Part shown: positions 6,228-12,054 of the stretch, one piece after another
Layout: the number at the start of each line of letters is the position of its first letter
How positions within the stretch are numbered: position 1 is the first letter of the stretch
DNA from: Candidatus Pseudoscillospira falkowii
GTDB taxonomy: Bacteria > Bacillota > Clostridia > Oscillospirales > Oscillospiraceae
Length of the DNA stretch: 36,289 nt
NCBI GenBank assembly: GCA_904374485.1
Contig: CAJFFX010000013.1
Coordinates: 1 to 36,289, forward strand
Direction: 5' to 3'
Position numbers and translations under genes: made by a program
The notes under the pieces: model-generated
Databases searched by the model: none
What the model was told of the DNA's origin: nothing
Seen by the model: the letters and a program-made list of their open reading frames with translations, nothing else

Positions 6228-7286
6228 ATGGAAAACAACCGCGTTCTTGTGGGCATGAGCGGGGGAGTGGACTCCACGGTCTGCGCCCTGCTGCTGCAGC
6301 GCGCGGGGTACGCCGTCACCGGCGTGACGCTGGACCTGTGCGCGTCGGCCGCCGCCGGCAGCGCAGAGGACGCCCGCGCCGCCGCGGAAAAGCTGGGCGT
6401 GCCCTTCGCCGTGCGCGCGGAGCGGGAGGCCTTCGCGCGGGAGGTGGTGGACGATTTCGTCCGCGCCTACGCCGCCGGATACACGCCCAACCCCTGCGTC
6501 GTGTGCAACCGTGCCGTGAAATTTGAAAAAATGCTCGCCGCCGCCGACGCCCTCGGCTGCGCCTTTGCCGCCACCGGGCACTACGCCCGGGTGGAATACG
6601 ACGCGGAGCGCCGCCGCTGGCTGCTGAAAAAGGGCCGCAATCTTGCCAAGGACCAGAGCTATATGCTCTATCGCCTGACCCAGGCGCAGCTTTCCCGGCT
6701 CCTGCTGCCCTTGGGGGAGATCGAAAGCAAGGACGCCGTCCGCGCCCTGGCGGCAGAGGCCGGCCTGGCCGCCGCGGAGAAAAAGGACAGCCAGGACATC
6801 TGCTTTCTGCCCGACGGGGACTACGCCGCCTTTCTGCGCGCCCGGGGCGTGGCGCTGACGCCCGGCGACTTTGTGGACGAGCAGGGCCGCGTTCTTGGGC
6901 GGCACAAGGGGCTTCCCTGCTACACCGCCGGCCAGCGCAAGGGCCTGGGCGTGGGCGGCAGCCCGTACCCGCTGTACGTCCTGCGGAAAAACGCGGCGGA
7001 CAACACCGTGGTCCTGGGGCCGGAGGCGCGGCTGTATACCGACCGCCTGGTGGCGGAGCGGGCCAGCTGGATCGCCTTTGACGACCTCACAGAGCCGGTG
7101 CGCTGCGCCGTCAAGATCCGCTATTCCGCCGGGGAGACGCCCGCCGTGGCCGCGCCTCTGCCGGGCGGCCGGTTCGAGGTGCGCTTCGACGCGCCGGTCC
7201 GCGCCGCCGCCCCCGGCCAGAGCGCCGTGCTCTACGACGGCGACACCGTCCTCGGCGGCGGCTTCATCTGCCGGGCGGGGGAATGA
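6228..7286 (+). CDS. mnmA: tRNA-specific 2-thiouridylase MnmA
   Basis: It thiolates U34 of tRNA-Lys, -Glu and -Gln, using ATP to adenylate the uridine and a persulfide carried by catalytic cysteines. The PP-loop SGGVDST is at residues 11-17. The first catalytic cysteine is in NPCVVCN (Cys93) and the second in SQDICF (Cys192). TGHYARV and KDQSYMLYRL are the usual family blocks. At 352 aa it is close to the family norm. The start ATG follows GAGGTGAT. It is a single-gene unit closed by a terminator. The other wobble-uridine enzyme of the window, MnmG, is encoded 13 kb away. Confidence 0.95.
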   Translation: MENNRVLVGMSGGVDSTVCALLLQRAGYAVTGVTLDLCASAAAGSAEDARAAAEKLGVPFAVRAEREAFAREVVDDFVRAYAAGYTPNPCVVCNRAVKFEKMLAAADALGCAFAATGHYARVEYDAERRRWLLKKGRNLAKDQSYMLYRLTQAQLSRLLLPLGEIESKDAVRALAAEAGLAAAEKKDSQDICFLPDGDYAAFLRARGVALTPGDFVDEQGRVLGRHKGLPCYTAGQRKGLGVGGSPYPLYVLRKNAADNTVVLGPEARLYTDRLVAERASWIAFDDLTEPVRCAVKIRYSAGETPAVAAPLPGGRFEVRFDAPVRAAAPGQSAVLYDGDTVLGGGFICRAGE

Positions 7287-7315
7287 GCCTGCCGCCCGCT
7301 GCGGGCCCGGACAGC

Positions 7316-7361
7316 CAAAAACCGCACCTGCCGCAATTTTGCGGCAGATGCGGTTTTTTTA
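7316..7361. terminator. Bidirectional terminator between mnmA and a membrane-protein gene
   Basis: ACCGCACCTGCCGC (7321-7334) pairs with GCGGCAGATGCGGT (7341-7354), followed by TTTTTT on + and preceded by AAAAA. The single C-A mismatch on + becomes a G-U pair in the minus-strand RNA. Confidence 0.85.
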
Positions 7362-7374
7362 TGATGATGCCGCA

Positions 7375-7869
7375 TTATGCGCGGCGCTTCTTTTTTCCCC
7401 GGACAAAGGCCCCGATGCAAAGGATCACAAACACGGCGTAAACCGCGGCGGCGATCACCCGTGCCTGCGTCCGCTTTTGGTCTGCGATCGTATGCAATTG
7501 GTAATGCAGCGCATCTTCGCCGCTCCCGCTGTCTGCCTGAAGCTGCACGACGGTATGGAACGTCGAACGCTCATACTGCAGCGAAACCGTTTCGCCGACC
7601 TGCAATTCCTCCGCGATCTTGGCGCCCTCTTCGGCGGTGAAGGTGTATTGGATCGGATCGTTTTCCAGTTCCAGCACATATCTTCCGCTCAGATCCGTCT
7701 GCCCCAGGTTTTCGGCGGTATCAAAGGCAACGACCGTTCCCTCCGCGTGCATCGTCGCGGCGCTTGTGTAATAGGAATGCGAAATACTCCGCAGCGCAGC
7801 GCAGAAAACCACCGTGGCAGCAACCAGCAAAATCACAAGCCCCTTTGTACCAAGCCCTCGCTTTTTCAT
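7375..7869 (-). CDS. Small two-helix membrane protein, 164 aa, function unknown
   Basis: There is an N-terminal transmembrane helix at about residues 9-28 (LVILLVAATVVFCAA) and a C-terminal one at about 136-156 (VIAAAVYAVFVILCIGAF), then a basic tail GKKKRRA. Between them is an extracytoplasmic strand-rich domain with GTVVAFDTAENL and VGETVSLQYERSTFHTVVQL. This layout resembles DUF3592-type proteins, a family whose role is unknown. The start ATG at 7869 has a GAGAGGCGAGG-type ribosome binding site. A TATAAT with TGA in front (7900-7905, minus strand) is a likely extended -10. It is a single-gene unit. Confidence 0.7.
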   Translation of the reverse strand: MKKRGLGTKGLVILLVAATVVFCAALRSISHSYYTSAATMHAEGTVVAFDTAENLGQTDLSGRYVLELENDPIQYTFTAEEGAKIAEELQVGETVSLQYERSTFHTVVQLQADSGSGEDALHYQLHTIADQKRTQARVIAAAVYAVFVILCIGAFVRGKKKRRA

Positions 7870-8011
7870 GGGCCTCGCCTCTCTTTCCTGATTTTTTACA
7901 TTATATCAATCGAAACCGCCGAAATGCGACAGGATTTTTCAGATTTTCCCATTTTCACACATTTTCAGCGGCGCGCATAAAAACGCGCGGGACATTTTAG
8001 AAGATTTTGCC

Positions 8012-8053
8012 AAAAAGCCCGCGCGCGCCGGGGAACGGTTCGCCGGGGCGCGG
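8012..8053 (-). terminator. Terminator of the 195-aa membrane-protein gene
   Basis: On the minus strand, a GC stem (about 8018-8053, CCCGCGCCCCGG paired with the opposing CGCGCGCGGG side) is followed by CTTTTTGG. The stem is imperfect but strong. Confidence 0.7.
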
Positions 8054-8060
8054 GGGGGTA

Positions 8061-8648
8061 TCAATATCTCTGCCGGATCTCCGCCGTGCGCCTTTCGATC
8101 CGTTCCGTCAAATCGCGCAAATCGTCCTGGGAAAGGTGGGTAAAAATCGTCTGCGCGGTCACGGTATGTATCGTGAAATTGCCATCGGTAACCACGCGCG
8201 GCATCAGGATGCGGCGAATCTCGCCGATAATGGCGCGGTCTTCCTCCTTGAAAAACCGCTGGTCATACAGGGCGTCTATGTAGTCCGGCAGACACTTCAG
8301 GAAAGAATGAACCTCCTTCCATTCCTCCCGCGTTCCATCCTCGAAGGGAAAATCCTCCATGTTCAGGCAGAAACCGATGTCTGAAATCGCATCATACAGA
8401 TACGGCCGGCACTCCAGCAGCTCGTCGATCTTCGGGCTTTCAGTAAAGTACCACTCCAGGCGGGCCATATTCATCGAAGCCTGCAGCCGCTCCGGATATA
8501 TGCCGTAGGACTCCTCCAGCTTCTGCTCCAGCGCGCATACCTGCCGCAGGCCCAGGACACAGCCCACGGCCAGCACAATGCAGGTGAGCCGCAGGCAGAG
8601 AACGCTGCTGAAATACTGCCGCAAGCGCCGCGTGATCTTCTCCTTCAC
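8061..8648 (-). CDS. Membrane-anchored protein of unknown function, 195 aa
   Basis: A GTG start at 8648 follows AAAGGAG. There is one N-terminal transmembrane helix at about residues 17-35 (LCLRLTCIVLAVGCVLGL) with a basic cytoplasmic stretch before it, so most of the protein is extracytoplasmic. The rest is predicted helical and acidic, with no motif that I recognise (for example LEWYFTESPKIDELLECRPY and LPDYIDALYDQRFFKEEDRA). The upstream ~190 bp hold a decayed secreted-peptide gene in the same direction whose stop lies just before this ribosome binding site. The pair was therefore probably one operon encoding a secreted product and a membrane partner. This is inference. Confidence 0.6.
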   Translation of the reverse strand: MKEKITRRLRQYFSSVLCLRLTCIVLAVGCVLGLRQVCALEQKLEESYGIYPERLQASMNMARLEWYFTESPKIDELLECRPYLYDAISDIGFCLNMEDFPFEDGTREEWKEVHSFLKCLPDYIDALYDQRFFKEEDRAIIGEIRRILMPRVVTDGNFTIHTVTAQTIFTHLSQDDLRDLTERIERRTAEIRQRY

Positions 8649-8662
8649 AGGATCACGCTCCT

Positions 8663-8849
8663 TTATTCACTGATGTAATAATTATGCGTATCATCTGCTA
8701 TACCGGTGGTGTGATACAACGTTCCAAGATCGAACGTGAATGCATACGTTGTCTGAGTTGTTACTGTAATAGAATAGTTACCAGCCAACGTCGTGTCGCA
8801 CACTTGTCATGGCCAGGGATACGATGCGGGGATGGGTTCTTGTGTTCAT
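8663..8849 (-). pseudogene. Decayed small secreted protein gene
   Basis: AAAGGAGAGAG precedes ATG at 8849 and a short frame starting MNTRTHPRIVSLAMTS, which looks like the beginning of a signal peptide but stops at 8778 after 23 codons. A different frame then stays open to TAA at 8663 and reads TLAGNYSITVTTQTTYAFTF and further, a strand-rich secreted-type sequence ending YYISE. The two pieces look like one gene with a frameshift or internal deletion near 8800. The alternative is a genuine 23-residue peptide followed by an unrelated frame. Confidence 0.5.
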
Positions 8850-8913
8850 GATTGGCTCTCTCCTTTATGTTTGAATTTCGGGTGGTTTCCCTCTGGGAAG
8901 CGCCTCTACTTCT

Positions 8914-8942
8914 ATAACAATTGAAATGCAAATTTCCGACAA
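8914..8942 (-). promoter_or_regulatory. Possible promoter of the decayed peptide / 195-aa gene unit
   Basis: On the minus strand: TTGTCG (8937-8942), a 17-bp spacer, and TGTTAT (8914-8919). The -35 lies inside the left arm of the inverted repeat at 8933-9057. Confidence 0.4.
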
Positions 8943-9057
8943 GATTTTGCCCACTTTTTTTGCAAAAAATGGATTTTTGTCTGGTCGCACAAAAATCCGT
9001 GCGCCGCTTTGTGTAAAACAGAGAAGTGCAGAAAAAGTGCAGAAATCTTGTCGGAAA
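8933..9057. repeat. 125-bp inverted-repeat element
   Basis: The arms TTTCCGACAAGATTT (8933-8947) and its exact complement (9043-9057) enclose an inner hairpin, GGATTTTTGT (8971-8980) with ACAAAAATCC (8989-8998). There is a direct repeat AGTGCAGAAA / AGTGCAGAAA near the right arm. It has no coding content. The layout resembles a MITE, but no clear target-site duplication is visible. It lies between two divergent transcription units. Confidence 0.6.
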
Positions 9058-9126
9058 ACGGCTCCCGGATTGTTTTAGTAATAGAAGGATCCACAGAAGG
9101 GTTTTGCTGTCTTTTTCCCGCCGCTG

Positions 9127-9135
9127 TGGTATAAT
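9127..9135 (+). promoter_or_regulatory. Extended -10 promoter of the sigma/anti-sigma operon
   Basis: TGGTATAAT (9127-9135) has no good -35 at 17 bp. It would give a ~140-nt leader before the GTG start at 9281. Confidence 0.5.
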
Positions 9136-9280
9136 AGCCGCAAAGCAGCTATGATACGCAGATTTCAAGTCCTTTTTCTCGCCCCTGGCGGGGCAGCCGA
9201 AAAAGTCGACATCCATGATGCCATTCCGGCCACGCCGCCATGGCATCACGGGAAAAACGCGGAAAGAGGTGGAACGAACC

Positions 9281-9820
9281 GTGCTTGCCGGTTTCTTGCC
9301 CATTTTGAACACGCCGGAGGAACAGGCGGACTTCGCCGCCCTGTATGCGCGCTGCGGCGCGCGGGCCATGGCCCTGGCCCGGCGCATCCTGAAGGACGCC
9401 GCCCTGGCCGAGGACGCCGTTCACGACGGCTTCGCCTATCTCGCCGACCACTACCAGCGGCTCAAAGACGGCAGCCCCGAGCAGATGGAGCGCTATCTCT
9501 TCCAGTGCGTGGAGTCCCGGGCGCTGAACGCCGCCGCCCTGCGCCAGCGGGAAACGGTCTGGGGCGCCGGCGCGCCGGAACTGCCCGACGGCGGCCCGGA
9601 GCCCGAGGGGCAGACCGAACAGGCCGACCGGCTGGCGCAGGCCGTGGCCGCCATGGAGCGGCTGCCGGCGGGGTATCGCGCCATTCTGGAGCTGGCCTGC
9701 ACCGGCTGGACCCCCGGTGAGATCGCCGAAATTCTGGGCCTGTCCCCGGCCGTGGTGCAGAAGCGGCTGGAACGGGCGCGCAAAACCGTGCGAAAGGAGG
9801 TGGACGGCGAAGATGCATGA
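9281..9820 (+). CDS. ECF-type RNA polymerase sigma factor, 179 aa
   Basis: A group 4 sigma factor that would direct RNA polymerase to a small regulon. The region 2-like helix set covers residues ~12-65 (FAALYARCGARAMALARRIL, then AEDAVHDGFAYLADHY). Region 4 is at ~120-170 (LPAGYRAILELACTGWTPGE, IAEILGLSPAVVQKRLERAR), a typical helix-turn-helix. The GTG start at 9281 is preferred because AAAGAGGTGG sits eight bases upstream. An in-frame ATG at 9215 would add 22 unrelated residues. The stop overlaps the next gene by eight bases, so the pair is translationally coupled with its membrane-bound partner. Confidence 0.85.
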   Translation: MLAGFLPILNTPEEQADFAALYARCGARAMALARRILKDAALAEDAVHDGFAYLADHYQRLKDGSPEQMERYLFQCVESRALNAAALRQRETVWGAGAPELPDGGPEPEGQTEQADRLAQAVAAMERLPAGYRAILELACTGWTPGEIAEILGLSPAVVQKRLERARKTVRKEVDGEDA

Positions 9821-10571
9821 AAAAACAGCGCCGCTGCCCTTTGACGAGCTGCTGGCCCTGGCGGCGGAGGAGGTCCGCCGCCGGCGCATCGCCGCCCTGC
9901 CGCCGGAAGAGGAACTCCGCGGCCAATACGATTTCGCGGACCTTGACCGGCGCATCGCCGCCCTGCTCCAAAAGCAGTCCCGGCCCGCGGCGTCCCCTGC
10001 GGAGGAAACGCCGCCGAAAAAACGCGGCAGGCTCCGCCGCCCTTCCCGGCGCGCGTTCCGGCGCGTCCTCCTGGCGGCCGTCCTGCTGGCGGCGCTGGCG
10101 GCCGGCACCGCCGCCGCTTCCGCCGAGGTGCGGGCCTATGTCAAGGAGATCATCGTCCAATGGACCGAGCGCAACGTGGGCGTCGCCTTTGAAACGGACG
10201 GCGCCCTGCTGACGGAGCTGCCGGCGGGCTACGGGCCCCACTATATCCCGGAGGGGTTCGTATATAAAGAAAGCGAATCTCTTTCCGATCAAACCCGGTT
10301 TTCTTTCGTCTATCGCAACGAAAACGACAGCGGGGAAAAGTTGATCATCGACGGCTGGATCTCCGAAAATTCTTCCATGGTGTGGACGGACAACGAGCAC
10401 ATCTCCTTTTCCTGGGTGGAGGTAAACGGCGCGCCCGCCTATCTCGGCACCTTTATCGAGCGCGACGGCTACACCCTGATCTGGGCCAAGGACGGCATCG
10501 AGCACTCGATTTATTTTGAAACGGACCTGCCCGTGGAAACGCTTTATCAAATCGCCGAACAAATCTACTGA
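9813..10571 (+). CDS. Membrane-anchored DUF4367-type protein, probable anti-sigma partner, 252 aa
   Basis: The layout is a cytoplasmic N-terminus (~80 residues, FDELLALAAEEVRRRRIAAL), a basic stop-transfer stretch, one transmembrane helix at about residues 85-105 (RVLLAAVLLAALAAGTAAAS), then an extracytoplasmic domain. The latter fits DUF4367 (LPAGYGPHYIPEGF near its start, VETLYQIAEQIY at the end). In Clostridia, ECF sigma genes are often followed by such proteins, which are thought to hold the sigma factor at the membrane. That role is inferred from context. The ATG start at 9813 lies inside the sigma gene's last codons, behind AAAGGAGGTGG. No zinc-binding anti-sigma motif (HxxxCxxC) is present in the N-terminus. 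Confidence 0.75.
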   Translation: MHEKTAPLPFDELLALAAEEVRRRRIAALPPEEELRGQYDFADLDRRIAALLQKQSRPAASPAEETPPKKRGRLRRPSRRAFRRVLLAAVLLAALAAGTAAASAEVRAYVKEIIVQWTERNVGVAFETDGALLTELPAGYGPHYIPEGFVYKESESLSDQTRFSFVYRNENDSGEKLIIDGWISENSSMVWTDNEHISFSWVEVNGAPAYLGTFIERDGYTLIWAKDGIEHSIYFETDLPVETLYQIAEQIY

Positions 10572-10639
10572 TTCCCGAACCACTCTATAACACAAATGCG
10601 CGCCCTCCCAGCCGCTTCTGCATACCCTTCTCAGCGCAA

Positions 10640-10672
10640 AAAAATCCCCCGCCCGCGCCATGCGGGCGGGGG
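10640..10672 (-). terminator. Terminator of the transaldolase gene
   Basis: CCCCCGCCCGC (10646-10656) pairs with GCGGGCGGGGG (10662-10672) around GCCAT. In the minus-strand RNA it is followed by AUUUUUUU. It may also end the rightward sigma operon. Confidence 0.85.
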
Positions 10673-10702
10673 CGATGCGTTGTTTTCGGGCGCGCCGGGC
10701 GC

Positions 10703-11365
10703 TCACTTGTCGCCGAAGACCTTGATATAGTCGGCCTTGAACTTTTCGATGCCCTGGGTGGTCAGGGGATGGTTGACCATCTGCTCGATGACCTTGAAAG
10801 GCACGGTGGCGATGTCGCCGCCGGCCATGGCGCACTCGGTCACATGGACGGTGTTGCGCACGCTGGCGCAGATGACCTGGGTCTTGATGTCGGGATAGTT
10901 GTTGAAAATGGCCACAATGTCGGCGATCAAATTTGCGCCGGACTCGTTGATGTCGTCCAGCCGTCCCAGGAAGGGGCTCACATAGGTGGCGCCGGCCCGG
11001 GCGGCCAGCAGGGCCTGGTTGGCGGTGAAGATCAGGGTGCAGTTGGTGGGGATGCCCTCGGCGGACAGGGCCTTGATGGCCTTCAGCCCCTCGGCGGTCA
11101 TGGGGATCTTGACGACCATGTGGGCGGGGTCGATGGCGTAGATCTCCCGGCCCTCCTTCACCATGGTCTCGGCGTCCTCGGTGGTGGCCTTCACCTCGCC
11201 GGAGATGGGGCCGTCCACAATGGCGGCGATCTCCCTGAGGGTCTCGGCGTAGTCGCGGCCCTCTTTTGCGATCAGGGAGGGGTTGGTGGTGACGCCGCAG
11301 ATGACGCCCATGTCGTTTGCCTTGCGGATCTCATCCACATTCGCGGTATCAATAAAGAATTTCAT
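10703..11365 (-). CDS. Small transaldolase / fructose-6-phosphate aldolase family protein, 220 aa
   Basis: A class I Schiff-base enzyme of the short transaldolase (TalC/Fsa) family, acting on sugar phosphates in the pentose phosphate pathway. [11 protein letters not shown] at the N-terminus and [13 protein letters not shown] are family signatures. The Schiff-base lysine is Lys86 in [28 protein letters not shown] and SPFLGRLDD are further conserved blocks. At 220 aa it matches the short subfamily. The start ATG follows AAAGGAG. Telling transaldolase from F6P aldolase needs fine active-site comparison that I cannot do here; in Firmicutes most of these are transaldolases. It is a single-gene unit with its own promoter and terminator. 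Confidence 0.9.
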   Translation of the reverse strand: MKFFIDTANVDEIRKANDMGVICGVTTNPSLIAKEGRDYAETLREIAAIVDGPISGEVKATTEDAETMVKEGREIYAIDPAHMVVKIPMTAEGLKAIKALSAEGIPTNCTLIFTANQALLAARAGATYVSPFLGRLDDINESGANLIADIVAIFNNYPDIKTQVICASVRNTVHVTECAMAGGDIATVPFKVIEQMVNHPLTTQGIEKFKADYIKVFGDK

Positions 11366-11404
11366 GGAAAAAAACTCCTTTCCTTTTTGGCTTTTGCTGC
11401 CTTT

Positions 11405-11433
11405 AGCATACACCACTTTGGGCCGTTTGTGAA
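11405..11433 (-). promoter_or_regulatory. Promoter of the transaldolase gene
   Basis: On the minus strand: TTCACA (11428-11433), a 17-bp spacer, and TATGCT (11405-11410). It lies about 40-70 bases upstream of the start codon. Confidence 0.6.
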
Positions 11434-11547
11434 CCGTCTTTTTGCGCCTTTTTCCCGCGCCGCCGCGGTTTCCTGTGATTTTGTATGATTTCCCGCCCGG
11501 CGGGCCATACTTCCAGAAGAAAGGCGCGCAAAGGAGGCGATTCTTTC

Positions 11548-11973
11548 ATGCGCAAAGGGAAAAACCGCGCGGCGGCCCTGGCCGCGGCGGCGCTGCTGCT
11601 GGCGCTGTGCGCGGCCTGCGCCGCGGACGGGAAGCTGCCGCCCTCGCCCGCCCCGGCGGGCGACGCGAAAACATCCGGCTCCTCCGTGGAAAAGCAGGAC
11701 TGCAACACCGTTTTCGCCCAGATCGTGGCCGTCAACGGCGACAAGCTCACCGTCAGCGCCGGCGACCAGGTCCTGGCCCTGACGGTGGACAGCAAGCTGC
11801 TGCTGGACTGGGAGGAAGACGAGGCCGTCATCCTCTTTTTCACCGGCTCCTTCGGCGAGGACATGCAGGTCCATTATATCGAAAAATGGACCGAAAACAG
11901 CGAAGTCCAGCCCCCTGAGGACAAAAGCAAGGAGGCCCGGGCCGAAAAAGGCGGCAGCGTCGTGGGCGGCTGA
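11548..11973 (+). CDS. Small exported protein, possible lipoprotein, 141 aa
   Basis: The ATG at 11548 follows AAGGAGG. A signal peptide (RKGKNRAAALAAAALLLALC) leads into CAACAADG, where the second cysteine could be a lipidation site, although residues before it are not a classic lipobox. The mature part begins with a Pro/Ala/Ser-rich linker and continues into a small strand-rich domain (VFAQIVAVNGDKLTVSAG, LALTVDSKLLLDWEEDEAVI). That resembles small OB- or barrel-like domains in Clostridial lipoproteins that 'modulate' metal or signal binding, but I cannot name the family. The C-terminal tail is charged and Gly-rich. A single gene closed by a strong terminator. Confidence 0.7.
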   Translation: MRKGKNRAAALAAAALLLALCAACAADGKLPPSPAPAGDAKTSGSSVEKQDCNTVFAQIVAVNGDKLTVSAGDQVLALTVDSKLLLDWEEDEAVILFFTGSFGEDMQVHYIEKWTENSEVQPPEDKSKEARAEKGGSVVGG

Positions 11974-12010
11974 GCCTCCCGGCCCCGCCGGGCAGCGGAA
12001 AACGGCAGAA

Positions 12011-12044
12011 CGAAAAGGAGCGGGCGAATGCCCGCTCCTTTTCG
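12011..12044. terminator. Bidirectional terminator
   Basis: A perfect 15-bp stem, CGAAAAGGAGCGGGC (12011-12025) with 12030-12044, around GAAT. Its base is A/T-rich, so it provides U-runs in both directions. It separates the exported-protein gene from the leftward BlaR1-like gene. Confidence 0.85.
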
Positions 12045-12054
12045 GATTTCCATA

